Positions 44,320 to 52,517 of a DNA stretch of 64,000 nucleotides are shown here, one piece after another. The notes under the pieces are model-generated. The model had not been told where the DNA came from and did no database searches. It saw nothing but the letters and a program-made list of their open reading frames with translations. The stretch spans positions 1-64,000 of the forward strand of contig CAMWVQ010000002.1 in NCBI GenBank assembly GCA_947177635.1, in the 5' to 3' direction. A program made the translations under genes and the position numbers. How positions within the stretch are numbered: position 1 is the first letter of the stretch; each line of letters starts with the position of its first letter. Source of the stretch: an uncultured Porphyromonadaceae bacterium (GTDB lineage: Bacteria > Bacteroidota > Bacteroidia > Bacteroidales > Muribaculaceae).

Positions 44320-45966
44320 ATGAATTCCAAATTTCAAGCTTTGAGGGCCCTCAAAGCTTATGACGCCGTCGGCGTCATAAGAATAATCCTTATTGGTTTG
44401 TTTTTTAACACATTATTCCCCCTGTATTCCCAGTCCACTGTAGGGTTGGCCGATTCCGACCAGCTTTCAACATTCAGTGAAGTCCGGTTGCCCGGAGATG
44501 CCACATCAACCGCCACTTATGCCAGCCTGGAGGCTTTGTGGGAGATGGATATGTCTCAGGCCGGGGGTGGTGATGGGCGCAATGACGCCAATCAAAACAA
44601 CCATAACCTCTTTGTCATAGACAACATAGTTTATGTGTATGTCGAGAAGTACCAGGTTCCGGGAGAGACAATAACCTTGAGAAGATTCGATGTCGCCACA
44701 GGCGAGGCGTTGTCCGACCTGCATTCTGATTTTTCCGGAGAGCTTGCCAGCACCTCGTTTCAGCATTATGTGATGCCTGATGAGGCGGGTCATATCGCAG
44801 TAGTTGGCTTGAAGGCAATCCCTTCCGGGACAGAGATGTCACTGGTTATACAGGTGTATGACCGTGATCTTGAATATATCACAACCATCAGTCCCAAGTT
44901 TGAAGAAACCGAAATCGGACATCATTTCCTCCCCCAATATGAATGGCTGGGAATAACCGGAGACCTGCTTTCAGGCGACTTCAGCCTTTCGATTGGCTGC
45001 TGGCATTTCTGGGGCAATAGGACGGGAGAATTTTATTATCCCTCACTGTGCAGATTTGTTTTATCAAAAGGAGAGGCAAATCCTGAAATCGAAGTGACTC
45101 GTTATGATTCAGGTGGATATGAGTTTGAGACCCGCTCATACACATCGATTGGCTCCCCGTGGAAAGGTATGCTGTTCGTCGCGGAAGCGGATGATAACTG
45201 CCATCTTGTGCAAGGATTCGGCACAACAGATGTTCCGACGGGTCATTCCCCTATCCTGCTCTACAAAAACAATGGCGACCTACAGTCGGCTTCGGCCCAG
45301 ACTCCATATCCGATTTTCAACCAGCTCGAAACGCTTTCTGCCCCCGAACTGGCATACCGTGACACCCATTGCTTCGGCGCGTTTCCCGTTAAAGCCGGAG
45401 ACGAGACCTTCCTGGTATTGCCATATTCGCGCAATGCGTCAGAGGGCACGAAATTCAAGCTCGCACACTGGAATGATTGTTCATCCTTTTCATCGCTAAG
45501 TCCTCTGTGGGAATTCCCGACATCCGCCAATCATTTTACACCTGACAATGAGAGATACGAGACTTTACGGCCGAAAGTGGTCTCGACAACCGGTGAAATC
45601 CAAGCCCGCTACCCTGACAGGCGTGCAGCCGGTTTAAATTCCCGGGCAACAACGATTTTCGCTTATATGCCAAGCTCCATCCTCGGTGCATATAGACTAT
45701 CTCTTGATGATGACTCTGTCGCGACGGGGATTGATGCCCTTACAGAAGATGTGCATAATGTGGATTTTTCAATCAGAGACAGAGTTCTGTATATCGATGC
45801 TGTTGGAAAAACAGTGAATGTGGAAATTGCATCCGCAAGCGGAACAGTGGTTTTTGAATCGATTCTCGTTGGAGATACGCCCGGACACATAAATCTCAGA
45901 CACTGTCCTCCGGGTGTTTACATACTCCGTCTTGGCAACGAGTCCCGCAAGATAATGCTGAACTGA
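44320..45966 (+). CDS. Secreted protein with C-terminal T9SS type A sorting domain
   Basis: A 548-residue protein of unknown activity. The N-terminus has a long charged n-region and then a hydrophobic stretch (IILIGLFFNTLFPLY) ending SQS, taken as a signal peptide. The middle (about 40-450) has repeated short beta-strand segments and looks like a beta-rich, possibly propeller-like domain, but I do not recognise it. The last 70 residues end in GTVVFESILVGD, CPPGVYILRLG and SRKIMLN, the pattern of the type IX secretion sorting domain. The signal points to export across the outer membrane and cell-surface attachment, possibly linked to the polysaccharide locus transcribed divergently. The first codons contain two perfect palindromes. 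Confidence 0.75.
   Translation: MNSKFQALRALKAYDAVGVIRIILIGLFFNTLFPLYSQSTVGLADSDQLSTFSEVRLPGDATSTATYASLEALWEMDMSQAGGGDGRNDANQNNHNLFVIDNIVYVYVEKYQVPGETITLRRFDVATGEALSDLHSDFSGELASTSFQHYVMPDEAGHIAVVGLKAIPSGTEMSLVIQVYDRDLEYITTISPKFEETEIGHHFLPQYEWLGITGDLLSGDFSLSIGCWHFWGNRTGEFYYPSLCRFVLSKGEANPEIEVTRYDSGGYEFETRSYTSIGSPWKGMLFVAEADDNCHLVQGFGTTDVPTGHSPILLYKNNGDLQSASAQTPYPIFNQLETLSAPELAYRDTHCFGAFPVKAGDETFLVLPYSRNASEGTKFKLAHWNDCSSFSSLSPLWEFPTSANHFTPDNERYETLRPKVVSTTGEIQARYPDRRAAGLNSRATTIFAYMPSSILGAYRLSLDDDSVATGIDALTEDVHNVDFSIRDRVLYIDAVGKTVNVEIASASGTVVFESILVGDTPGHINLRHCPPGVYILRLGNESRKIMLN
44336..44380. repeat. Two back-to-back perfect palindromes at the start of a coding region
   Basis: AAGCTTTGAGGG at 44336-44347 abuts its exact reverse complement at 44348-44359. 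Starting at 44358, TTATGACGCCG (44358-44368) pairs with CGGCGTCATAA (44370-44380) around a single base. The two hairpins nearly touch and lie 17-61 bases after the A of the start codon, with a third short inverted repeat (AATAA/TTATT) just beyond. They encode the charged front of the signal peptide. Confidence 0.85.
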
Positions 45967-45975
45967 AACCGGAAA

Positions 45976-46009
45976 GACGCGGTCAGGCATATGGTTGCCT
46001 GGCCGCGTC
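45976..46009. terminator. Hairpin between convergent genes, probable bidirectional terminator
   Basis: GACGCGGTCAGGCA (45976-45989) pairs with TGCCTGGCCGCGTC (45996-46009) through 14 positions with one T-G wobble and a six-base loop. It starts ten bases after the T9SS cargo gene stop and precedes the end of ahpF on the opposite strand. Confidence 0.75.
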
Positions 46010-46057
46010 TTGGTCATATGGAAATGATAAAGGAATACTTGGGATGATGCAAGGAGG

Positions 46058-47617
46058 TCACGCGAGCTCGCCGCGCATCGAATCCTCGAATGCCGAGAGG
46101 GCAGCCTTTGCGCCCTCCCCCATCGCTATCACGATTTGCTTGTAGGGGACATTGGTGACATCGCCGGCAGCGTAGACACCCTTCACCGAAGTGCGGCAAC
46201 GTTCGTCTACGATTATCTCTCCTATGCGAGTCATTGGCAGGAGATCTTTGAACGGCGCACTGTTGGCCGTCAGCCCAATCTGAACGAACACTCCCTCCAC
46301 CGGATATGTCGTTTCCTCCCCCGTCACTCGGTCCTTGACCTTAATCCCGGTAACCTTCCCCGGGTCGCCGACAACTTCCAATACTTGGGTGGAGGTGTGG
46401 ATTGATATGTTCTCTGTTGATTTCGCTTTCTCCTGAAGGACGCCGTCAGCCTTGAGCGTATCCATAAATTCAAAGACATCGACCGACGGACAGATTCCCG
46501 CCAGGTCGAGAGCCGCTTCGATTCCGGAGTTGCCTCCACCAATCACAGCCACCCTCTTCCCCGCGTAGAACGGGCCGTCGCAATGGGTGCAGAACGCCAC
46601 CCCCTTCCCAATGTGCTCCTCCTCTCCGGGTACATTGAGCTTGCGCCAGCCTGCCCCAGAGGCCACAATCAGTGCCGGAGCCGAGAAAGTTTCCTTTCCG
46701 CAGGAAACCGATTTCTTCCCATCCTCGAACGTGACGGAATCCACATTGCGATTTTCAAACACATCGATAGGATAAGCCGACAGATGCTCCTTTATATCCG
46801 CCGCGAGCTTCGGGCCTGTGGTCTCAGCCACAGATGTCAGGTTCTCGATACCCATAGTCTCCTTGACCTGACCGCCGACTGCCTTTGCGACGACTGCGGT
46901 TCGGAACCCCTTGCGGGCGGAATATATCGCGGCTGTGGCTCCGGCCGGGCCGCCTCCCACTACCACCACGTCATACTCCCTCTCGACCGGAGCCTCATCT
47001 CCTGGCTCTCTGGAGCCATAAATCGCCTCCAGCTTGTCAAGCAGGTCGCCCAGGGTTGAACGCCCGACACTCAGCACATTGTCACCGGCATATACCGTCG
47101 GGACAGACTGAATGTTGAGGGACTCGACAAGTTGCGGCACTACCGATCCGTCAATCACCTCATTCTCGATGTCTGGATTCAGAAGTGAGATGACGTTCAA
47201 AGCCTGCGCCACATCCGGACAGTTCGTGCATGTCAGTGACACGAATGTCCGCAGTTTCACCGGGCCGTTCAAGGCTGCGATTCTCTCGCGCAAGGAGTCG
47301 TCAGGTATGTTTTTCCCCTGTCCGTCAGCGTTGAGCACCGCCAACAGCAGAGTCGTGAACTCGTGGCCATTGGGAATCCCGCAAAAGCTCACCCCGGTGG
47401 GTTTCCCGTTCTTCAGGATTTCAAATGAAGGTGCATCAACTTCTGCGGTCACGGATTCGAATGAGAGTTTCGGAGAGGACGACGCTACATCTTTCAGAAA
47501 CTCCTTCATATCCTTCATGCCGTCTGACTCACCTTTCGCGGCCATACGGAAAGTGATGTCGGATTTCAATCCGGCGAATATCCCCTTGAGCTGGCTGAGT
47601 ATATCTTGGTCTAACAT
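46058..47617 (-). CDS. ahpF: Alkyl hydroperoxide reductase subunit F
   Basis: A 519-residue flavoprotein disulfide reductase that uses NADH to re-reduce AhpC. The N-terminal tandem thioredoxin-like domain carries the CxxC pair C130/C133 (SLTCTNC). The FAD loop is VVGGGPAGATAAIYSARKG at about 219-237, the second CxxC is C343/C346 (FCTHCDG), followed by the NAD loop AVIGGGNSG, and the family GDVTN is near the end. The start at 47617 (MLDQDILSQLKGIF) is the family start. The gene lies downstream of ahpC, past a strong terminator at 47640-47696. Confidence 0.96.
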   Translation of the reverse strand: MLDQDILSQLKGIFAGLKSDITFRMAAKGESDGMKDMKEFLKDVASSSPKLSFESVTAEVDAPSFEILKNGKPTGVSFCGIPNGHEFTTLLLAVLNADGQGKNIPDDSLRERIAALNGPVKLRTFVSLTCTNCPDVAQALNVISLLNPDIENEVIDGSVVPQLVESLNIQSVPTVYAGDNVLSVGRSTLGDLLDKLEAIYGSREPGDEAPVEREYDVVVVGGGPAGATAAIYSARKGFRTAVVAKAVGGQVKETMGIENLTSVAETTGPKLAADIKEHLSAYPIDVFENRNVDSVTFEDGKKSVSCGKETFSAPALIVASGAGWRKLNVPGEEEHIGKGVAFCTHCDGPFYAGKRVAVIGGGNSGIEAALDLAGICPSVDVFEFMDTLKADGVLQEKAKSTENISIHTSTQVLEVVGDPGKVTGIKVKDRVTGEETTYPVEGVFVQIGLTANSAPFKDLLPMTRIGEIIVDERCRTSVKGVYAAGDVTNVPYKQIVIAMGEGAKAALSAFEDSMRGELA

Positions 47618-47639
47618 ATGATATGTGTGCTTATAATGA

Positions 47640-47696
47640 TGTGTAAAAAACAACCCGGATAATTCGAAATCGTGTGAAACGGTGGATTATCCGGGT
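47640..47696 (-). terminator. Intrinsic terminator between ahpC and ahpF
   Basis: AACCCGGATAAT and ATTATCCGGGTT (47685-47696 and 47651-47662 on the minus strand) form a perfect 12-bp stem, followed on the transcript by GTTTTTTAC. The 3' end is only about 23 bases from the ahpF start, which leaves no room for a separate promoter in between. It probably acts as a partial terminator that lowers ahpF relative to ahpC. Confidence 0.8.
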
Positions 47697-47738
47697 TAAG
47701 TCATCTGCGGGCTATTCTCGCCACCTCGCTTCGGATGG

Positions 47739-48305
47739 TTAGATTTTGCCTACGAGGTCTATGCTGGGTTTCAGTGAAGCCTGTCCCTGCTTCCACTTGG
47801 CGGGGCATACCTCGCCGTCATGGGTTGCCACGAACTGGGCGGCCTCTACCCTTCTGAGCAGCTCCTCGGCGTTACGGCCGATGCTGTTGTCCTGAATCTC
47901 CACAAGCTTGATAAGCCCTTCGGGATTGCTGACGAATGTGCCACGGTAAGCCATTCCGTCCTCCTCGATCATCACGCCGAACGCACGGCTGAGCAGTCCG
48001 GTGGGGTCGGCCAGCATAGGATACTGGATTTTCTTGATGCTGTCGGAAGTGTCGTGCCATGCCTTGTGGACAAAGTGAGAGTCGGTGCTGACAGAGTAGA
48101 CCTCCACACCAAGTTTCTTGAAATCCTCATACTTATCCGCCATGTCTTCCAGCTCTGTGGGACATACGAAAGTGAAGTCTGCGGGATAGAAAAAGAAGAT
48201 GGCCCATTTGCCGAGGACATCTTTGTCAGTTACGGTTTTGAACTCCCCGTTATGGAAGGCCTGCACCTTGAATTCAGGGATGTGGGTGTTGATAATTGAT
48301 TCCAT
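47739..48305 (-). CDS. ahpC: Alkyl hydroperoxide reductase subunit C (2-Cys peroxiredoxin)
   Basis: A 188-residue typical 2-Cys peroxiredoxin that reduces hydrogen peroxide and organic hydroperoxides in the cytosol. The peroxidatic cysteine is C48 in DFTFVCPTE and the resolving cysteine is C167 in DGEVCPAKW. The conserved YPADFTF and AFGVMIEEDGMAYRGTF blocks are present. It is transcribed away from blaI. The upstream promoter was not clearly identified; a weak TATGTTTT lies at 48347-48354 (minus). Confidence 0.97.
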   Translation of the reverse strand: MESIINTHIPEFKVQAFHNGEFKTVTDKDVLGKWAIFFFYPADFTFVCPTELEDMADKYEDFKKLGVEVYSVSTDSHFVHKAWHDTSDSIKKIQYPMLADPTGLLSRAFGVMIEEDGMAYRGTFVSNPEGLIKLVEIQDNSIGRNAEELLRRVEAAQFVATHDGEVCPAKWKQGQASLKPSIDLVGKI

Positions 48306-48424
48306 ATTTTATAGTCAGGTTTTTGGGATTTTCTGTTTTCATCCATAAAACATATCGCGACGCTGAAAGGTTCACATCCCCCCTGCCCCGGTATCCTGTC
48401 ACCGCTTGGCGCAATTTTTTTCGT

Positions 48425-48473
48425 GTAAAACTAATTTTTTAGTTGCGTAACTAAAAAATTAGTTTTACCTTTG
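48425..48473 (+). promoter_or_regulatory. Double-dyad BlaI operator overlapping the blaI promoter
   Basis: Two 20-bp arms (48425-48444 and 48449-48468) are exact reverse complements around a four-base centre GCGT. Each arm contains its own dyad AACTAA-4-TTAGTT (48429-48444 and 48449-48464), with dyad centres 20 bp apart. The -7 element TACCTTTG is at 48466-48473 and the -33 region (GTTG, 48442-48445) lies in the middle of the operator, so bound repressor would cover the promoter. Transcription would start near 48478. BlaI/MecI repressors bind as dimers to such dyads and repress their own operon. Confidence 0.75.
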
Positions 48474-48499
48474 CTGCGTCAACATAATCAAACAGACAT

Positions 48500-48919
48500 A
48501 TGCCCCAATCATCAAACAGACCCGGACGCAAGCCTGTCGCGCTCACCGAAAAAGAGATGGCCGTGATGAAAATCCTATGGACACATGGCCCTATGTTCGT
48601 TCGTGAGATGCTCGAATACTATCCCGACCCCAGGCCTCATTTCAACACTGTTTCCACCACTGTCAGGATTCTTGAGGATAAAGGCCATATCGGCCACGAG
48701 GTGATAGGCTCGTCACACCGTTACCACGCGGTTACCCGGCAGGAGCAGTTCCGCGACCGTTCGTTCCGCGACCTGGTGGCAAACTTCTTCAACAACTCTT
48801 ACAAGTCGGCGGTCTCGGCGCTTGTCGAGGAGGAGAAAATCTCAGTGGAGGAGTTGCGACAGATTCTCGACCTTGTGGAACGCCGCTCGGAGGAGAATGC
48901 GAAAGTAGACAACAATTAA
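48500..48919 (+). CDS. BlaI/MecI/CopY family transcriptional repressor
   Basis: A 139-residue winged-helix repressor. The DNA-binding domain (about 14-85) includes LTEKEMAVMKILWTHGPMFVREMLEYY and HFNTVSTTVRILEDKGHIGHEVIGSSHRYHAV, the latter being the recognition helix and wing. The C-terminal helix region is for dimerisation. In the known systems, proteolysis by a partner membrane protease of family M56 lifts repression; that partner gene starts 11 bases downstream. The palindromic operator directly upstream argues for autoregulation. Confidence 0.92.
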   Translation: MPQSSNRPGRKPVALTEKEMAVMKILWTHGPMFVREMLEYYPDPRPHFNTVSTTVRILEDKGHIGHEVIGSSHRYHAVTRQEQFRDRSFRDLVANFFNNSYKSAVSALVEEEKISVEELRQILDLVERRSEENAKVDNN

Positions 48920-48930
48920 AAGACAGCCTT

Positions 48931-50643
48931 ATGGGACAGCTTCTTGCCTACTCTTTGACCTCTGCGATATTGTTGGCCTGCCTATATCTGGTTTACAAAT
49001 GGATTCTCTCCTCTGAGAATTACCATAAGGTCAACCGTCTCGTGATATGGTCAATTTATCTCGCCGCCCTCGGACTTCCCTCATTCTGGAAAGCAATTCA
49101 CGGCATCTTCGCGGCTACCTCCGCCCCGGCGGCCGTCACGATTGACGTCGAAGCGATTGCCGTGGTCGGAATGATTGTCGACGAACCTTCCTCAACTGCA
49201 ATCTGGCTTCAGGCCGCCATCTGCCTCTATGTTGCCGGGATGGCAGTTGTCTCCGCGCTGACCTTGGTGAACTTCGGGAGATTGTATGGAATAATCCGCC
49301 GTGGCGAGAAAATCAGGGTCGATGGAAAGACCGTGGTTCTTACCGAGGATGACGGCATCGCCCCTTTCAGTTTCTGCAAGACAATCGTTGTGCCGCGAAA
49401 AGACTTCCGCCAGTACGGGCCGATGATAATGCTCCATGAGAAAAGCCACGTGGAATTCCATCATTGGATTGACCTGCTGTTCGCCCAGGGGGTCTGCATC
49501 CTCCAGTGGTTCAACCCGGCTGCGTGGCTTCTGAGGGAAGAGATGAAGGCAATACACGAATACCAGGCTGATGACCGGGTCATAACCGCCGGGGTAAATG
49601 TAAAGGAATATCAGATGCTATTAATAAAAAAGGCTGTCGGCGCGAGATTCCCGTCACTTGCCAACAGCCTGAATCACAGTAAACTTAAAAAACGTATCAC
49701 TATGATGTACAATCAAAAGACATCGCGTCGCAGGGCATTGCGTCCACTGCTTCTGCTCCCCGCGCTTGGGGCTGCGTTCTGGATCTCGCAACTTCCCGCT
49801 GTGGCCTCGGCGTTATCAGCCGTCTCTTCCACAGAGCTGTCAGCCGAGGTATCCGGCGGCAAAGTTAGCGAAAATACTCCTGACAGACAAATTGCGGTCG
49901 CGCCGCGCCCTGTAGCTGAAGCGAAAGTGTCAAAAATCGCCGCCCCCACATCCGTGGGAGCCTCCGCCTCGGTTGAACCCAGGCAAAAGACGGAGGGGAA
50001 AAGTGAAAGTCCTGCCACCTCGACCGTTGTCGAACAGATGCCCGAATATCCCGGCGGGATGCGTGCGATGATGGATTTCATCATCGCAAACATCGAGCGT
50101 CCCGAAGGCACCGATGACATCAACGGACGTGTCGTGCTGAAATTCGTCGTTGAGAAAGATGGTTCAATAGGCGATGTGCAGGTTCTCAAGTCTCTTGATT
50201 CCCGTCTTGACGCCGAAGCTATCCGAGTGGTTAAATCCTTCCCGAAATGGATTCCAGGCAAGACTGACGGCAAGAATGTCGCTGTCTGGTATGCCCTCCC
50301 TGTGACTTTCCGCTCGGTGGGTGATGATGCCGCCGCAGCAAAACCGACCGCCGGAGGCAGCTCTTCGACAACGGTATCCACCTCCGTCACCACCACCACT
50401 GACGATTCCGGCAAGACATCCACATCAACTGTCCGTGTCCTCGGCTACACCAAGGATGGCGACGAACCGGTATACGTCATATCCTCCCCTTCCGGTCTTC
50501 CTGACAATACTGTTTATTATGTCAACGGCGAACGATATGACGGCGACCTGTCATCCATCCCGCCTTCCGACATCGAATCTATGTCAATTGAGAAAAGAGA
50601 CAAGAATGCCACTGTTATCCGCATAGATCTTAAAAAGAAATAA
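48931..50643 (+). CDS. M56 (BlaR1-like) membrane peptidase fused to a TonB C-terminal domain
   Basis: A 570-residue protein. The N-terminal part has about four membrane helices and the zinc protease motif HEKSH at residues 169-173 with E210 in EYQAD as the third ligand. After a helix near 271-298 comes a periplasmic low-complexity linker and a TonB C-terminal domain at about 370-460 (MPEYPGG, GRVVLKFVVEKDGSIGDVQVLKS, FPKWIPGKTDGKNV). The last 55 residues, NTVYYVNGERYDGDLSSIPPSDIESMSIEKRDKNA, resemble a receptor plug-like fragment. Instead of the beta-lactam-sensing domain of BlaR1, it may sense outer-membrane receptor or TonB status and degrade the BlaI repressor. That last step is inference. 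Confidence 0.85.
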   Translation: MGQLLAYSLTSAILLACLYLVYKWILSSENYHKVNRLVIWSIYLAALGLPSFWKAIHGIFAATSAPAAVTIDVEAIAVVGMIVDEPSSTAIWLQAAICLYVAGMAVVSALTLVNFGRLYGIIRRGEKIRVDGKTVVLTEDDGIAPFSFCKTIVVPRKDFRQYGPMIMLHEKSHVEFHHWIDLLFAQGVCILQWFNPAAWLLREEMKAIHEYQADDRVITAGVNVKEYQMLLIKKAVGARFPSLANSLNHSKLKKRITMMYNQKTSRRRALRPLLLLPALGAAFWISQLPAVASALSAVSSTELSAEVSGGKVSENTPDRQIAVAPRPVAEAKVSKIAAPTSVGASASVEPRQKTEGKSESPATSTVVEQMPEYPGGMRAMMDFIIANIERPEGTDDINGRVVLKFVVEKDGSIGDVQVLKSLDSRLDAEAIRVVKSFPKWIPGKTDGKNVAVWYALPVTFRSVGDDAAAAKPTAGGSSSTTVSTSVTTTTDDSGKTSTSTVRVLGYTKDGDEPVYVISSPSGLPDNTVYYVNGERYDGDLSSIPPSDIESMSIEKRDKNATVIRIDLKKK

Positions 50644-50669
50644 AACACTGAGACATACACTAATACCGG

Positions 50670-50705
50670 CCGCGTCGCTGCAGAGATTGCAGCGACGCGG
50701 TTATT
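50670..50705 (+). terminator. Intrinsic terminator of the blaI-M56 operon
   Basis: CCGCGTCGCTGCA (50670-50682) pairs perfectly with TGCAGCGACGCGG (50688-50700) around GAGAT, and TTATTTT follows. It lies 27 bases after the M56 gene stop. Confidence 0.8.
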
Positions 50706-50712
50706 TTGGGAT

Positions 50713-50748
50713 ATATGTTAGGTATTAGTTATATGTTAGTTATTAGTC
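50713..50748. repeat. Two tandem copies of an 18-bp AT-rich unit
   Basis: ATATGTTAGGTATTAGTT (50713-50730) is followed at once by ATATGTTAGTTATTAGTC (50731-50748), 16 of 18 bases identical. The copies lie between convergent genes, after the terminator. The meaning is unknown; the repeat may be a small slippage product. Confidence 0.7.
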
Positions 50749-50770
50749 ATACGTGCCTTTTGCTATATTG

Positions 50771-52480
50771 TCAGTCGTCAAGGAGAGGGGCGAGGTGGAT
50801 CAGGTCTGCTTCCCTGAGGCCGCATGCGGTGATTGGACGAGCCTGGTTGAGGTCATTCAGATAGACCGGAGGGGCGGGATTGTAATCAGGTGATACAAGA
50901 GACAATGTGTCGACCACCATCGGTGATTCTATTGACGCCAGTTGCATCGCGGTAGGGAAAAGTGATTTCTGGGGGGAAACCCTTCGCGATGAATTCCTGC
51001 ACAGGGCTTCGTGCATTTCCGGATTCTCGGTTGCCAGTCTCGGCGAGAGCCATACCAGACTTGCCTGATGGATTTGCCAGTATGTCGGCACCGGGGACGC
51101 GTGGAGGAAGCGGTGGCGCTCATCGTCGAAGATGTCCTCGCCGTGGTCAGCCGCGTATAGCAATGCCGCCCGACACTCTTCCTGCTTGAGACGGGATATA
51201 AGGGAATGCAATATGAAATCAGTGTAGAGGATGGTGTTGTCGTAGGCGTTTATCAGCTGGTCGCGGTTCGACAATCTGGCATCTATCGCGTCATCGGGTT
51301 TGAAGCGGGAGAACGTTTTGGGATAACGGTCCTGATATTTGAAGTGTGAGCCGTAGGTATGTACTACAATCAGCTGTTTGCGCCGCAATGTGTCTCCGAG
51401 AAGCCGGTCGACTGGAGCCAGCACCGCCTCGTCGTATGGATGCGTCTCGAGGTTGTCGCCTGCAATATAGATAGTGGTGTCGGCTTCATTGCCGAAATGT
51501 TCGGTGAACGACCGGTTGGGAAGCTGGTTAGAGATGAATGCGGTGGAGAATCCTGCCTCCTTGAATGCAGTGATGATGCTTTTGAAGTGGGATATGGAGT
51601 CGAAATTCTCCGCATTCGCGAAGCTGATTAGCATCGGCACACTTTTATGGGTGGTGTTTGATTCCGAAATCGATTTCGGGAAGAACACCACTCCCTCCTC
51701 CTTGGCCAGATATGGGTTGGTTGGCCTGTCATACCCGCCGAGCTGCCAATTGTCACCTCGGGCTGTCTCACCGATGACGAATATGTATGCCTCCCGTTCC
51801 TCCGGATTGCCGTTGAAGACGGCCTTGTATGAGAAGGCGGCAGACAACTCCTCGTGTCGCTCCGTGTCGCTGTAACGGCGGAAAGCCTCAACCATATTGG
51901 ATATGGCGTTTACGGGGAATGTCTCGTGAATGAAACTATACCCTTTGACTGTCAGCACGGCGGCCGCTGAAAGAATGATTCCGGCCAAGGTGAGGATACC
52001 TCCGGTCACACCCATTTTTCTGCGGAAGTGACTTTTGACTACGGATTTTTTAATGGCCGCGCATATGCCCCATACGATAGGTGGCACATATAATGCCAGA
52101 ACAACCCCCATCGCCGCCATAAGATTCCCCAGAAGTTCGGTGGCTTCCGAGACATTCGTGGTTACAACATTCAGGAACATGTCCACGGCTATCACCGATC
52201 CTCCATAAAGATAAAGCAGGACTATCTGGAATGCCGCGAAAAACATGAAGGGAATCATCAGCAGAGCCTGTATGCCTGTCCGTTTGCAGGCTGCCATCGA
52301 CAGCAGGTAGACGCCAAGAGGGAGTATGATGTTGGTGGCCGCGCTCAGGGCCGAGACCGGCTCGGTTATGCTCAAGACCACGTTTGGCACAATGAGAGCC
52401 ACCGGTACCCATATGGCGAGCCATCGCGCGTCATCGAAAAACCTTTCCAGCGGTGAGATTATTTTTTCTTTGAAAAACAT
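50771..52480 (-). CDS. Phosphoethanolamine transferase, EptA/CptA family
   Basis: A 569-residue inner-membrane enzyme with five N-terminal helices (about 20-180) and a periplasmic alkaline-phosphatase-like domain. Metal and catalytic motifs: IGETAR with E238, SNTTHKSVPML with T276/T277 as the nucleophile candidates, YGSHFKYQDRYP and AADHGED. Family enzymes move phosphoethanolamine from phosphatidylethanolamine to lipid A, which weakens the effect of cationic peptides. It lies 37 bases from the outer-membrane barrel gene on the same strand, so both may be co-transcribed. The exact acceptor (lipid A or other glycan) is unknown. Confidence 0.9.
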   Translation of the reverse strand: MFFKEKIISPLERFFDDARWLAIWVPVALIVPNVVLSITEPVSALSAATNIILPLGVYLLSMAACKRTGIQALLMIPFMFFAAFQIVLLYLYGGSVIAVDMFLNVVTTNVSEATELLGNLMAAMGVVLALYVPPIVWGICAAIKKSVVKSHFRRKMGVTGGILTLAGIILSAAAVLTVKGYSFIHETFPVNAISNMVEAFRRYSDTERHEELSAAFSYKAVFNGNPEEREAYIFVIGETARGDNWQLGGYDRPTNPYLAKEEGVVFFPKSISESNTTHKSVPMLISFANAENFDSISHFKSIITAFKEAGFSTAFISNQLPNRSFTEHFGNEADTTIYIAGDNLETHPYDEAVLAPVDRLLGDTLRRKQLIVVHTYGSHFKYQDRYPKTFSRFKPDDAIDARLSNRDQLINAYDNTILYTDFILHSLISRLKQEECRAALLYAADHGEDIFDDERHRFLHASPVPTYWQIHQASLVWLSPRLATENPEMHEALCRNSSRRVSPQKSLFPTAMQLASIESPMVVDTLSLVSPDYNPAPPVYLNDLNQARPITACGLREADLIHLAPLLDD

Positions 52481-52517
52481 TGAGATGAATGTCCTTTAAT
52501 CATTAGGCTTTCTGGAG

